64,000 nucleotides of DNA, taken from positions 8,370,001 through 8,434,000 of the forward strand of contig OX621255.1 in NCBI GenBank assembly GCA_951640165.1, in the 5' to 3' direction. A program made the position numbers and the translations under genes. Below the pieces are notes generated by a model. That model was not told where the DNA came from and did no database searches. It was given only the letters and a program-made list of their open reading frames with translations. Of the stretch, positions 22,377-34,385 are shown in pieces (positions within the stretch are counted from its first letter, which is position 1; every line of letters begins with the position of its first letter). Source of the stretch: Pseudoips prasinana (Eukaryota; Arthropoda; Insecta; Lepidoptera; Nolidae).

Positions 22377-22704
22377 ATTAACTATCTGCCAGTGTATTGT
22401 CAAAATTGGTTCAGTCTTTTCAGATGTTATCCGGAACAAATGGATAGACAGAAAGATAATTTTATTATGTTTTTTGTGTGCCGCTTACACTTTTATATGA
22501 AAAGTATAAAATTATTTTGTTAAATTTTGCAGTTTTTACATAAGTCATAGATACTATAATTTTATTTATTTGTGGGTGCTGATGTAGTAGCAACCAATAC
22601 GCCACTCGCCAGAGTCCATAAATAATGTTTTAATTTTTTATCGTCTAAATTTTAACTTTCCTAACATGAAAAAACTTGAAAATTCTTTCCACTGCAATTT
22701 CTAT

Positions 22705-24545
22705 CGACTTTTTTAACCGACTTCAAAAGGAGGTTCTCAAGTTCACTGGTTTTTTTTTTTATGTATGTACACCGGTTACTCGGAGATTTATGATCCGATT
22801 TACGTGATTCTTTTTTAGTTTGATGCGGAATAGTTGCCATTTGGTCCCATAAAAATTTTATAAAGTTTGGCCCAGTAGTTTTCATTTTATGGACATTTTT
22901 GTATGAAAATTTTTGTTTATGTGGACAATGTAATTGTCTTTGGCACAGACGTTTTTAAATCTTAGGAAGTCAAGCTAGATTCATTCTGTTCAAGTGTCTT
23001 GGCATGAACATAAAGAACAATTTCAGACGACTAGCGTTTAATACGCGCGTATAAGCTCGTTTTTGGAAGCGCATGTAGGCGCACCTTTTAGCACAAGCGC
23101 ATTTTTTATGTACGTAGACCGATTACGCTGAGATTTATGAACCGATTTACGTGATTCTTCTTTAGTTTGATGCGGAATAGCTGCAATTTTTAGGGTTCGG
23201 TAGCCAAATGGCAAAAAATGGAAACCTTATGGATTTGTCATGTCTGTTTGTCTGTCTGTCTGTCCGTCCATATGTCACAGCCACTTTTTCCGAAACTATA
23301 AGAACTATATTGTCGAAACTTGGTAAGCAGATGTATTCCGTGAACGGCATTAAGATTTTCACACAAAAATAGAAAAACAACCAATAAAATTTAGGGGGCT
23401 CATAAACCATACATGTGGGGTATCTATGGATAAGTCTTCAAAAATGATATTGAGGTTTATAATATATTTTTAACCGACTTCCAAAGGAGGAGGTTCTCAA
23501 GTTCACCGGTATTTTTTTTTTATGTATGTACACCGATTACTCGGAGATTTAGAATCCGAATTACGTGATTTTTTTTTAGTTTGATGCGGAATAGTTGCCA
23601 TTTGGTCCCATAAAAAAATTATATAGATTGGCCCAGTAGTTTTCATTTTATGGACATTTTTGTATGAAATTTTTTGTTTAAGTGGACGATGTCGATAATG
23701 CACAGACGTTTGTAAATCTTAGCTAGTCAAGCTAGACTCATCCTGTTCAAGTGTGTCTTGGCATGAACATAAACAACAAATTCAGACGACAAGCGTTTAA
23801 TACGCACGTATAAGCTTTTTTTTGGAAGCGCATTTAGGCGCACTTTTAGCACCAGTGTATTTTTTTATGTACGTACACCGATTACGCTGAGATTTATGAA
23901 CCGATTTACGTGGTTTTTTTTAGTTTGATGCGGAATAGATGCCATTTTTAGGGTTCTGTAGCCAAATGTCTTTCACAAAGGTTCTTCTTGATTTGTCATG
24001 TCTGTATGTCTGCCCGTCCGTATGTCACAGCCACTTTTTTCCGAAACTATAAGAACTATACTGTCGAATCTTGGTCAGCAGATGTATTCCGTGAACCGCA
24101 TTAAGATTTTCACACAAAAATAGAGAAACAAACAATAAAATTTGGGGGTTCCCTATACTTACTTAGAACTGAATTAAAAAAAAATTCACTAAACTATACA
24201 TGTGGGGTATCTATGGATAGGACTTCGAAAATTATATTGAGGTTTATAATATATTTTTTTCTTAACTGTATAGTTTGCGCGAGAGACACTTCCAAAGGCT
24301 TAAAATGCCACCCCCCCCTGTAACTTCTAAAATAAGAGAATCATAAAATTAAAACAAATAGATGATGTACATTACCATGCAAACTTCCACCGAAAATTGG
24401 TTTGAAAGAGATCTAGTAAGTAGTTTTTTTAATGCGTCATAAATCGTAAACCGCAATTTGACTTCCATTCTATCAACTCAAATACTTACTGCTACGGAAA
24501 GAAACATTCCACCTTTCACGGGCGAGTCCGACTCATTATCTAATC
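22705..24545. repeat. Direct tandem duplication, ~757-bp unit, of two fused repeat families
   Basis: Unit 1 is about 22705-23465 and unit 2 about 23467-24240, followed by the rest of a family A repeat to 24545. Matched landmarks are offset by 756-758 bp: AACCGACTTC (22714/23470), CTTGGCATGAACATAAA (about 23000/23757) and TTTTTAGGGTTC (23188/23944). Each unit joins the lepidopteran repeat starting TTTAACCGACTTC...GGAGG (minus its usual middle) to a reverse-oriented family A repeat. Substitutions and an insertion near 24170 separate the copies. Confidence 0.8.
23947..24540 (-). repeat. Dispersed repeat, family A (reverse orientation)
   Basis: Begins AGGGTTCTGTAGCCAAATG, includes CCGTATGTCACAGCCACTTT, and ends CGGGCGAGTCCGACTC, the reverse complement of the start at 1212. 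The partial copy 23191-23465 is its partner in the tandem duplication. Confidence 0.75.
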
Positions 24546-24898
24546 AATGATAAATAAGACCTAGGCTATCAGCCCTCTGCACACAGACTCGTTAGCTAGA
24601 TGGTCATAAATACGGCCTAACCTATGCGCTTGTTGTTCAGACTTTCATAAATCTTAGCTAGTCTAAACTCGTACTGTGCAAGTTTTCTTAGAGTGAAAGT
24701 AATTTTATGTAGTTTTTCTTACTTTACAAACGGTCTTTTAGATCATTCACTGTCCCACAAGAACGTGAAAAAGAGTTTCGAACAACATTTTTTCGGAAGA
24801 TGTTTCTTTGTTCCGTTCTCGTTTGTTGGGATCTATAGTTTTGAGGCGCGCGGCACCTTTCGAAGTCCTAACCATAGCTAGACACTAAAAAGTAACAA

Positions 24899-25450
24899 AT
24901 AAAAAAAACTTCGTTTAAAAAAACCGACTTCAAAAACTAAAAAGTATAAAAAAATATCTTAATAAAGATTTAATTTAATACATCACTTATAAATATAATA
25001 TTAATGAAATAATATAATTTGTATGTGCTACCTATTGATAGGTTTGAAGTCGGTGCCAAGCCAAGCAAAATAAAAGTTAATATTACATACAGCTTTCATA
25101 CTTTGTGATGAAACTCCTACACTAAAGATTAACCTAAGTAAATAAACTTAAAGAACAATATGAATTAATATGAAACTGTATCATAAAAATATATGACGAC
25201 CGTCAACGACGTCTGCACGCTTGGGTTGTTTGTGTAGAAATAGGAAGCTATCCCGCTGAAAGTAAGTGTGGTACCTACTATTACATTTGGCTTGGCACCG
25301 ACTTCAAACCTATCAATAGGTAGCACATACAAATTATATTATTTCATTAATATTATATTTATAAGTGATGTATTAAATTAAATCTTTATTAAGATATTTT
25401 TTTATACTTTTTAGTTTTTGAAGTCGGTTTTTTTAAACGAAGTTTTTTTT
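24899..25450. repeat. Long inverted repeat, ~165-bp arms
   Basis: Arms 24899-25064 and 25287-25450 are nearly perfect reverse complements (outer ends AAAAAAAACTTCGTTTAAAA; inner ends GAAGTCGGTGCCAAGCCAA), around a 222-bp spacer 25065-25286. It has no open frame. The block ACCGACTTC is shared with other repeats nearby. It could be a long-TIR MITE or a local fold-back duplication. Confidence 0.85.
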
Positions 25451-25542
25451 TGTCTAATAACGACACCGAATTGTATGTAACTGGATGATGTACGTGGTAC
25501 TTAAAACCTTGTATAGTTTGATAACTTTTAAGTTAGTTTAAC

Positions 25543-25878
25543 TGCCTCATTGGTCTAGCGGTAGCGTGTTCAACCGCAGACAATGAGGTCCTGGGTTCAA
25601 ATCCCGGGTCGAACAAAAAAGAGATTTTGGGATTTTTCTGTAAAAAAAATTCTCAGTATCAGCTCGAAGTCTAGGAGTTGGCGGTATTACACACCCGTGC
25701 CTCGGAGAGCACGTTAAGCCGTCGGTCCTGTACCTGACCTCTTTCCGGTCGTGTCGCTAGAAAGTGCTCCTGTATTTTTGCGCACACACTTGTGCACTAT
25801 AATATATCCTGCGCAATTGGCTAATCTCCATTCAGACTGGCCGCCGTGGTCGAAATTCGGCCGCGACGTCATCATCAT
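25543..25878 (+). repeat. tRNA-derived SINE, family 1
   Basis: CTGCCTCATTGGTCTAGCGG (A box) and CTGGGTTCAAATCCCGGGTC (B box), body as at 5007, with a deletion of the CGTCCCATCGGATCATGAG block. Tail CATCATCATCA. Confidence 0.85.
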
Positions 25879-26267
25879 CAGTTAGATATTGATCAATATA
25901 TAAAAAAGGCAGACACTAAAAGGAACAAGTCACGTTTATATCGCACCACTTGTAGGCTTATCGAACAATCGTAAATTCCTACAGGTGCCAATATCATGTA
26001 TAGAATCCCATTTTCATGACAAAACATCATACATCTTATGAAAACGTGTGACCTTTACAGGATAAGACCCATATATCTGCTTGAAACGTGACAATGCTTA
26101 CGAACAAAACGGAGCCCTCTTGGCGTCTATCAGCGCTATTATAGGTGCCTAATACGTAAATAAATTACTTAACACTTTGAATAATATTAACTTGTGTACT
26201 ATGTTGAAGCAAAACCGAATTATTAATAAAAACAATATTTATTTATTTATTTGAGAAAAATATATAA

Positions 26268-27095
26268 CGGGCCTGTTGGCGTGATTTGCCAAATGCTTGT
26301 TTTTCACGCCGGATGTCGTGGGTTCGTTTCCCACTCAGGACAGATAGTTGTGTGCATACTTTACTTACTTTACTTTACTTTATTTATTTCACTTAAAAAT
26401 AGAGTACAATGGTGGTCTTAGTATTAGGTTAATCACATCTATTTTACTGATGAACAGCATGCGAAATGTTTGATTGTTATATGTCAAATTTTACACAAAT
26501 AATATAATTAATTAAATAATTCGCCGATGGAATAGAATGATTTTTCCAGGAGCCACAGTCTGAGATGGTTTTTAAACTTTGCCAATGAAAGATTTATAAT
26601 ATTTTGCGGCAAAGCATTAAATACTTTCACGCACATAGCATAGGAACTTTTTTGAAATAGTGTTGTATTAGGCTTACAATTTATGACAAGTTTATCACCA
26701 TGTCTTGTGTTGCGAGGAAAAACATCTTTAGCTCTAGTAAATAACTGTGGCTGCGTTTTCACAAATACACCAATTTCAAAAATGTACAAACATACTAGAG
26801 TCATTATTTTGAGTCTTGGAACAACGGTTTACATGAGACATGCGGAGGAGTACCTGTAATTGCTCAAACGCATTTTTTTGCAATAGAAATGCTCTGGTTA
26901 TGTCTGTTGAGTTGCCCCATAGTAAGCCTTAACATGTCTATTTGTACTATCTGGGTGTATTTATCTATATTAGTATGTATTTTCAAAAGCAACTGTAGTA
27001 TATTAAGTATATCAGTTATCTGATTTCCATAGTACAAGCTCTGCTTAGTTTGGAATCAGATGGCCGTGAGTAAATATTGTCCAAGGATATTATTA
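26268..27095 (+). repeat. SINE family 2 split by a LINE insertion
   Basis: Head 26268-26350 (GGCCTGTTGGCGTGATTTGC, CGTGGGTTCGTTTCCCACTC) is separated from the body 26931-27095 (ATGTCTATTTGTACTATCTG, ATATCAGTTATCTGATTTCC, TTTGGAATCAGATGGCC) by about 580 bp of reversed LINE sequence. Confidence 0.8.
26351..26930 (-). pseudogene. Jockey/CR1-like LINE, 3' end, decayed
   Basis: The - strand frame 26804-26508 reads LVCLYIFEIGVFVKT, NTRHGDKLVINCKPN, YAMCVKVFNALPQNI and LAKFKNHLRLWLLEK. This is the C-terminal end of a jockey/CR1-like ORF2 protein, with the usual (L/V)FNxLP motif. Upstream (to 26930) stops and frameshifts interrupt AYYGATQQT and further RT C-terminal residues. The 3' UTR ends in a (TAAAG)n-type run, seen as ACTTTACTTTACTTTA at 26359-26385. 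The inserted copy divides the surrounding SINE. Confidence 0.8.
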
Positions 27096-27539
27096 TCATA
27101 AATCAACAGCAATAACAACAAAAAATATACTTCTTATAAACAAGAACAGCCAATTGCTGGTCTTCCACGTATAAACATCTAGTTAAAGAATTTGGACAAG
27201 TAAAATATTACAAGTTAGTACATAAAGAAGTAAACCAAAGTAATAAATAAGTTTAAGTCACACATTAAACATGAACTTATGGCTAAGGGTTACTACACTA
27301 CTAAGGATTACATTGACGATAAAGACATTTGGCGGTCGGCATCTACCTGCACATAGTCCGCTGGAGATCTTATAGCCATATAGACATGAGTACTCTTTTA
27401 TGTTACATGAACTATCTGTAATAAAACTATCTATTATTTAAATATTCTACGAATTTCAGAACTGTTGGTTGTGTCTCAAAATGATTAATGTTACTTTTAT
27501 TTTGACGTTTTTATTTTCTCTTTCTAATATATTAAACCT

Positions 27540-28120
27540 AAAATAAATAAATAATCAGACAACCGATCGAGCATATATTGTGTTTGCCTGCTAAATAATT
27601 ACAGTAAGTGGACCAAATCTCGTGTATATGCCCCATTGAGTATGTTTCGCCGGAGCGTCTCAACTGGGCCGTGTTGAAACCGGTAGTAGAGACACCCGCT
27701 GAGTTTGTTTCGCTGGGTCTTCTCAGTTGGGGCGCATTGGATCCGGTGGTAGCATTAAAGCGCGACCGTCGTTATTAACACAAGGTCCGTCATAATAATA
27801 TCACCTTAATATAGACAGAACCATTGCCAATATGTATCACAAATATTAGACTTAAACTAGATAATTAGACTTAAACTAGATAATTAAACTTAAACATAAT
27901 CTCTTGACAATAACTTGATTCGAGCTAGCTAAATATCATTGCTGTTATAAAATAAATTTTATTAATGTTTTAATACTATCAATACATGTGTACCTAATAT
28001 CTATGTTACTAGAAATAATAATGTATACAACTATAATACTACAAACATGTTCTGACTATTTACAAGCGCTTTTTTGAAGTCTATGTGAATAAAAACCTTT
28101 TTTATTTATTATTTATTTAT
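27540..28120 (+). repeat. Repeat family U
   Basis: Same blocks and order as 13010-13600 (CGCCGGAGCGTCTCAACTGG, GGTCTTCTCAGTTGGGGCGC, TGACTATTTACAAGCGCTTT), ending in AAAAACCTTTTTTATTTATT. Confidence 0.7.
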
Positions 28121-29847
28121 TATTTATAAGTAAAAACTTAGTTATTGATTAAATTTTATTGACACGCTTTTTTAAATTAAAATTTCATATTTACACTGTT
28201 ATTAATTTATATCCATTAAAAAAAAATACACTTTTCTTAATTCAAACTTATTCTACTTTTTAGTTTTATTTTCTATATAAAGCGTGTTTTTTTTAGTTTT
28301 ATTAAACTATTCTTTTTTTTCTACTTTTTAGTAATTTTTAGTAATTTTTTATCAAATTTGTGTATTGTCTTCTGGCCTTGATAAATTTACAAAGTTTGAA
28401 TGAAATCTGACCGTTTAAAGTGGGTCAAATGAGTCGGTTACAAACAAACATACAAGTGAAGCTAATATAGAGCGTGTAAAAAGGTCATAAGAGGGCCTCG
28501 TTGAAACTAGTATGTAGTTTTAAGTAAATAATAAAATTTAAATAAAAGTGAGCTAGAAACTGTATATTGAATATTACAATAATTTATTTGTATGTATTCG
28601 AGGTTTATTATATTTTTATTTACGCTTGATAAATACTTCGCTTCGGGTGACTAGAGAGCTAGCCTTTTTTAGTTACATTTTTTTTTAACAAAATAATGCA
28701 CAATTCATTTTTGAGTTGACGCTTTAGATTCTGAACAAAGCTATAAAATTTAAATGGTTCGTAGTTCTTTAAAGATAGGTTTTTTTTAGAGATTTGTGTC
28801 TCAAACAAATAATATAACACCATGGAACACTTTATTTTCCTCCCGTAAGTCTTATCTGACGAGGATTTTTTTCCCAAGAAAGCGTGTAGGTATCAAGGTG
28901 AAAATTTGCTACCATAAACTAATTTTATTAAATTTTGTAATAAATAAAAAAATATTGTTCTGTATTTGTAATGGATATACTCAAAAACTACTATTGCATT
29001 ACCATACAGCGTGGCGTTGCGGCCAGCCTTCTGGGCACTTAAGCTCTCGTAGGAATTTTTCGACGCCCAGTAGCCTAGTTCCAGAAGTTAGTAATTTTGT
29101 CGATATTTGTATTTTATTAGTATCTTTTATGATTAGCCATTTTTGTAAAAACATTCTGGTTAAAAAAATTACTCATTGGGGTAAAGACAAAAATGGAGGC
29201 AGATATATATTTTGAGGTTCTCATTACCTGCTAGAAAACCATGATATACGGACTCACCAGATGAACAATAAAGTAACAGCCATATCATCATCCTTTTATC
29301 CAAGAATCCTTAAATGTTACGTCTGTTTGTTTGTATTACACCTTTAGTTTCATCACCGAATATCGTTCGTTTCATTCTAGAAATTACGATACGGTTTCTA
29401 ACGTAGTTTCATCATTGGCGTGTGAGATATAACGGATATTGTGTTTGGTTCAAGAATGTTCTCTTCTATAATAATCGCGACATAAGCAGATATTTTTCGG
29501 CCTCAACGTACGTGAATGGAAGTTTATCTTGCATTACGTTTGACATATACTAAATCACGAGTCTACGAACGAGTTAAGCAAACCCAATAAATAGAAAAGC
29601 CTACGGACAAGTTTCGCATTACCGCTAAAAGCTTTCGGCGGCACATCCAACAGATTTGTACGACATAACCGAAAGTTGTCGAGCGTACCGATTGTCGATT
29701 AGGTATTAGCATTTCTTATTTGTAATATTAACATGTGTAATGCGAGTATTATATTAAACAAATAAGGGCAATTAATAAAAAATATTTATTTCACTAAGCA
29801 ATTCATTTACACGCTTCTGATTAGATGTTGAGAGTCCTTCATAGATC

Positions 29848-30030
29848 ATAATACTACTAATATTATAAATGCGTAATTTTGCTAGTATAGATGTATGAAT
29901 TTTTGTTACTCTCTCATGCAAAAGCTACGGATCGGATTATGATGATACTTTGTTGTAATATAGGTTATATCTCGGAACACATAGGCTATAATTTATTAAG
30001 CTTATGTGGGTGAAACCGCGGGCAGCTAAT
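29848..30030 (+). mobile_element. Helitron-like element, family A (divergent)
   Basis: ATACTACTAATATTATAAAT ... GGGTGAAACCGCGGGCAGCTAA|T. The 3' end has CTAA instead of CTAG. Confidence 0.6.
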
Positions 30031-30124
30031 TGGTAATAGAAATATCGACAGAATAACAGCGTTTCGAGTTGTTGAACTTACGCCGTTAGAGAGTATTGCC
30101 TAGATTTGTAAAATTATTGGACTT

Positions 30125-30345
30125 CATTTATCGCCACTGCACATGTGGCGCAGCGATTAAGATAGTCGCCTCGGCTAGTAGAAGATAGAGTCCCGGGTTC
30201 GATTGATGAGTTATGGATCACACAAATAGTTACAAAATACATCAATAATCTGGATGTACTTTGGGCGTAAATTATTGTTGGTAAAGTACACCGCAACACA
30301 GGGATTAATTTATTTAGTGTAGGCGTTGTCTTGAGCCGTAGATAA
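30125..30345 (+). repeat. SINE family 4
   Basis: ACATGTGGCGCAGCGATTAA head and GTCCCGGGTTCGAT B box, then ATCTGGATGTACTTTGGGC and AAGTACACCGCAACACAGG, as at 19388. The reverse-strand frame here is a shadow. Confidence 0.75.
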
Positions 30346-30479
30346 TTCATATAATTAAAATTAAGCTTAATTTTAAAAATAAGAATTATTGACGACTACG
30401 TTATGTATTTAAGTATTTATTCGATCATATTGGTTTTTACTGACCTTAGGACTATGTATCTTCTATTTTGCTTTATCCA

Positions 30480-30685
30480 GGGAAACCACTGCTGTATAGG
30501 CAGTGGTTTCCCTAGTATTAGAGTTGTTCAAGCCGCCCATAGCTTAACGACTATTGTGCAACAACTACAACAGAACTGATACCGTAACGTGCCCTCCAAA
30601 GCACTGAGTTGCTCAGAAGTTAATAGATTTTGGCGGCCATCAATCTACAGACTATAAAATGTGAGAAATCAAAACTTTAGCAAGC
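30480..30685 (-). repeat. 5S-like SINE with a terminal hairpin
   Basis: Reverse complement of the family: GTAACGTGCCCTCCAAAGCA, TGCTCAGAAGTTAATAGATT and GGCGGCCATCAATCTAC. At its left edge AGGGAAACCACTGC and GCAGTGGTTTCCCT form a 14-bp-arm hairpin (7-nt loop). Confidence 0.65.
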
Positions 30686-32149
30686 AATGCTTGCGCTAGT
30701 CCTCAATTCCTTTTAAAGTATTCGGGTAACAAGAACATTGAGATAAGTGTCCACAATGAGCAACAACCTATTCTCATTGTTTCCGTAACATGATTCACAT
30801 ATCATTGCCCGAGTTCCACTCTTTAACTAAAAGGTCACGGTAGTTCTTAACAATATGAAGAGAGTGCCGTAACAGTAGACTTATAAACTTCATTATATAA
30901 TGTAGTAATCATAAAAATAGCAACAAAACTAATGTTGTACTAATATTCTATACTTAAGTACTTGGGTTTACGGAGAAAATTGCTACATCGGGAGAATTAT
31001 GACCGACGCGACGCGAAGAGACATGACAAAACCGTCTTTATAAAAGTTTTATATTAAAACGTATCGGGTGTTTATCACGACTAAGGTTTTAGAGGCTGGT
31101 CGTATCAAATTTTATAGATATGTATAATTTTTGTTTCTATACATTGTATTTTATACCTCTATAATATATCCGGATGGAAAAAAGAGTGATTGGAAAACTG
31201 AAAATAAGTGTTACATTCCAAATACCAAAAGCAAAAAATCTAAATGGATACTTTAAGGTTCTTGCAAACGCAAGTCTATATGTGATGTATGAGGGAGTCT
31301 CTAATTAGTTCCACCGTCAGAGAGTGTTCACGACAGCGTTACGCATATCGGCACTTTCGCGACTTCGCTACCTACCTACTCATGTTGCATGTTTTGTAAT
31401 TACATAACTTCTCTCACGTTGATTACAACAAATAAATATCATACTCATGCAGGGTATTAAATAAAATTTTTAATTCACCAAATTGATTGTTCCCATTTGT
31501 TATTAGATGTAAAGATTTAAAATTTAAATCAGAAATAGCTTAAATATATTAGTAAAATGTGTGGTGACGGCGAAGAATATCATCACTCGATTTCATTCCG
31601 TGGGGGGCGTAGAAATCGTCTCCCACCACAGGACAGATAGCAGCGTTTTTCTGTGAACTATGACCATCAAACTGCGATCGCCAACTCGTCTGCCAATCGT
31701 AGCGATTATGGCGTATACCCCCATTATTTTCTATAAAATTGGATCCCACCAGCCTCTAAAACGAGAGTCCTCATAAACGCCTGATACACTTTAATATAAA
31801 ACTTTTATAAGGATGGTTTTGTAATGTCACTTCGCGTCGGTCATAAATCTCTCGATGTTGCAATTTTCTCCGTAAGCCCAAGTACTTAGCTGTAGAATAT
31901 TAGTTTTGATGGTATTTTTATGATTACTACATTATAAAATGAAGTTTATAAGTCTATTGTTACGGCACTCTCTTGATATTGTTAAGAACTGCCGTCAACT
32001 CTTAGTTAAAGAGTGGAACTCTGGCCATAATATTTGAATCATTTTAAAGAAACAATGAGAATAGGTTGTAGCTCATTGTAGACACTTAACTCAACGAACT
32101 TGTAACCTGAATACTTTAAAAGGAATTGAGGACTAGCGCGAGCATGGCT
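30684..32149. repeat. Giant inverted repeat, ~400-bp arms (fold-back-like)
   Basis: Left arm about 30684-31105 and right arm about 31747-32149 are inverted copies. Paired landmarks: CTAGTCCTCAATTCCTTTTA / TAAAAGGAATTGAGGACTAG; GAGTTCCACTCTTTAACTA / TAGTTAAAGAGTGGAACTC; TATAAAAGTTTTATATTAAA / TTTAATATAAAACTTTTATA. The arms differ by scattered substitutions and small indels. The ~640-bp spacer holds a family M repeat and no transposase. Subterminal segments of the right arm recur just outside it (32650-32870). Confidence 0.85.
31556..31755 (+). repeat. SINE-like repeat, family M
   Basis: GGTGACGGCGAAGAATATCA, TTTTCTGTGAACTATGACCA and GCGATTATGGCGTATA, as at 9318. It lies in the spacer of the giant inverted repeat. 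Confidence 0.75.
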
Positions 32150-32200
32150 CATTCTATCCAGAGTCAAGGAATTTAGAGTATAGGAAGAGTTTATTGTTCA

Positions 32201-32645
32201 CTAGCTGTGCCTCGCGGTTTTACCCGCGTTAAATTTTATAAATTATCACAACACCTCCCGTAGGTGATAGCGTGATAATATGTAGCCCATACGTTGACCC
32301 GACCCGGTGAGTAATATTCATGCAAATTTTAAGTAAATCTAAGTTAGTTGTTAGAATTTTTGTCTGTATGTATGTCCATACATACAGACAAACAGAGAAC
32401 AATTCTAACAACTATATTTTTGGGTAAAAACCGACCTCTGAGTAATATTCATGCAAAATTTAAAGTAAATCTAAGTTAGTTTTTTGAAGTTTTGTCTGTA
32501 TGTCCATACATACAGACACACAGACAAAAATTCTAACAACTATATTCTTGGCTCCGATATTAATTGAAGACACGCCCCGAGTATCCTTTTAAAAATATAT
32601 TCAATGTACAGTTTTGACTTACCTACGATTTTATTATATGTATAA
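32201..32645 (-). mobile_element. Helitron-like element, family B, with internal duplication
   Basis: 3' end A|CTAGCTGTGCCTCGCGGTTT. The 5' side is AATATATTCAATGTACAGTT, without the final TCTATAC. The middle block (AGTAATATTCATGCAAA, TACATACAGACA, ATTCTAACAACTATATT) occurs twice (about 32311-32415 and 32440-32550). It lies just outside the right arm of the giant inverted repeat and separates it from 32650-32870. Confidence 0.7.
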
Positions 32646-32649
32646 ATTG

Positions 32650-32870
32650 TAGACTCACCTTAACGTGTTTGTCACCTTAATACCTTATAAAGAGCTGAGG
32701 ACTAGCTAGAGTATAGTTCACTCTGTCCATCTAAATCATGTTACATAGAGTATAAGAACAGACTATAGCTCTATGTAGAGACACTTACCTTGACATGCTT
32801 GCCACCCGAATAATTTAAAAGAAACTGACGACTAAAGAGAGCAAGGTTCATGCTGTCCGTATTATCTGGG
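32650..32870 (+). repeat. Two extra copies of the inverted repeat's subterminal segment
   Basis: GAGCTGAGGACTAGCTAGAG (about 32691) and GAAACTGACGACTAAAGAGA (about 32820), each preceded by a CTTGTCACC/CTTGCCACC-like block, repeat the right-arm segment near 32090-32145 (GTAACCTGAATACTTTAAAA, GGAATTGAGGACTAGC). Together they make a degenerate tandem series of ~120-bp units. Confidence 0.65.
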
Positions 32871-33037
32871 TGAATAAGTATTAAACTAAATTTGATCGAT
32901 AAAGAGGGTAACACTATTAAAATTGTTCACTTTCAAAAATCGCCTTCTGTACCATGTTGGACTCGATGACAAAGTGAATCTATGGACCAATAAGAAATAA
33001 AATTAATGACGTTTCGGTATACGAATTTTATAAACAA

Positions 33038-33160
33038 CTAGCAGTGCCCCCGGACTTCGTTCCGCGTTATAAATATTTTTGTCCCTGCCCGTTTGTCCCG
33101 CGTAATACTTCGGGTTAAAAGTTCGAGATATATAAAAATTATGATGATGAATCATAACCT
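33038..33160 (-). mobile_element. Possible Helitron-like 3' end
   Basis: A|CTAGCAGTGCCCCCGGACTT followed by GTTCCGCG resembles the end of another lepidopteran Helitron type (see 42865). The 5' end was not found. Confidence 0.4.
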
Positions 33161-33265
33161 ATGACACTCCACAATAGCGGGGCTTTCAATTGGTGAAATA
33201 ATTTTGAAAATTATGTGCCGAAATAAAATAGTCGAAATATGACTCATATAACTTATTTATTACAA

Positions 33266-33338
33266 AGTTGTAGAAGTTTATGACAAGCTAAGTAGAACTT
33301 TATATGTTCTACTAAGCTTGTCATAAACTTCAACAACT
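33266..33338. repeat. Stem-loop, ~33-bp arms
   Basis: AGTTGTAGAAGTTTATGACA with its reverse complement TGTCATAAACTTCAACAACT; two mismatches; loop of about 7 nt. Confidence 0.75.
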
Positions 33339-33834
33339 GTACACATTGTAAAATAATCGTTCAAAAATATACGTCATCCACAATATTTCACACATGTATT
33401 CGACCGCATTGTTACTTCGAATATACGTTGCATAAGTTTCAACACTATTGTAACTTGATAAATATGTGCATTGATTTGTGCCTACTATTTCATCGGACGT
33501 CAAAAAGAACAAAGGTTCCCAAAATAGGTTTTTTTTTTGTATTTGATTACCAATTTCTCTATAGTTTTCTAACCGATTTCTAAACCTAGTGCTTGTAAGG
33601 TATTCCCATATAGATTTAGTTTAAATCGAATAATAACTCTACGATTTATGAGGTATAACTGTTTGAAGAGGTCGGGTGCCATTGACATATGACGCTTATC
33701 TTTGAAATTGTTGGTCAAGATTTAATAGACACCTAAATATGTAAAATAAAATCTATTTTAAAAATCTAAAAAATGGTTTATAATTGTTCTGAGTTTGCTT
33801 TGTGTCCGTGAATTTCATCTTTGTATAGTAATAA

Positions 33835-34095
33835 TGTCCTCCTAGCCGAATTTCGACCACGGCGGCCTGTCTCAACAGATATTAGTCATCTGCGCGGGAC
33901 ATATTATAGTGCTCAAGTGTGTGCCCAAACACAGGAGCACTTTCTATTCCATCACTCTCATGATCCGATGGGACGCCTAGGCGACACGACCGGAAAGAGG
34001 TCAGGTACAGGACCGACGGCTTTACGTGCTCTCCGAGGCATGGGGGTATAATACCGCCAACTCCCAGACTTCGGGCTGATGCTGAGAATTTTTCT
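33835..34095 (-). repeat. SINE family 1, 5'-truncated
   Basis: Reverse complement of the body (CCGAATTTCGACCACGGCGG, TGATCCGATGGGACG, AGGTCAGGTACAGGACCGAC), lacking the tRNA-like head. Confidence 0.8.
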
Positions 34096-34199
34096 TTTTA
34101 TAGTCTTTGTATAGTCCCTACATGCCACTACTACTACTACATATAACTAGTGTGGGCGTCGTATACTTAAATAAATTTAAATAGTTTTTCATCGTATGG

Positions 34200-34385
34200 G
34201 CAGTGGTTACCCTGGTGTCACAGTTATTCAAGCCACCCAGTAGGCCTCTGACATAGCTTATCGACTACTGTCTAATGACAACAACCGGGACCGACAGCTT
34301 AACGTACCAAAGCACGGAGATGCTCAGAAATTAAACCACTGACCGCGTGCCTAGTAGCTTACGAACCGGTGAGTGCAACTCGCTA
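34200..34385 (-). repeat. 5S-like SINE
   Basis: TAGGCCTCTGACATAGCTTA, ACAACAACCGGGACCGACAG, AAAGCACGGAGATGCTCAGA and CTTACGAACCGGTGAGTGC, reverse complement of the copy at 3578. Confidence 0.7.
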
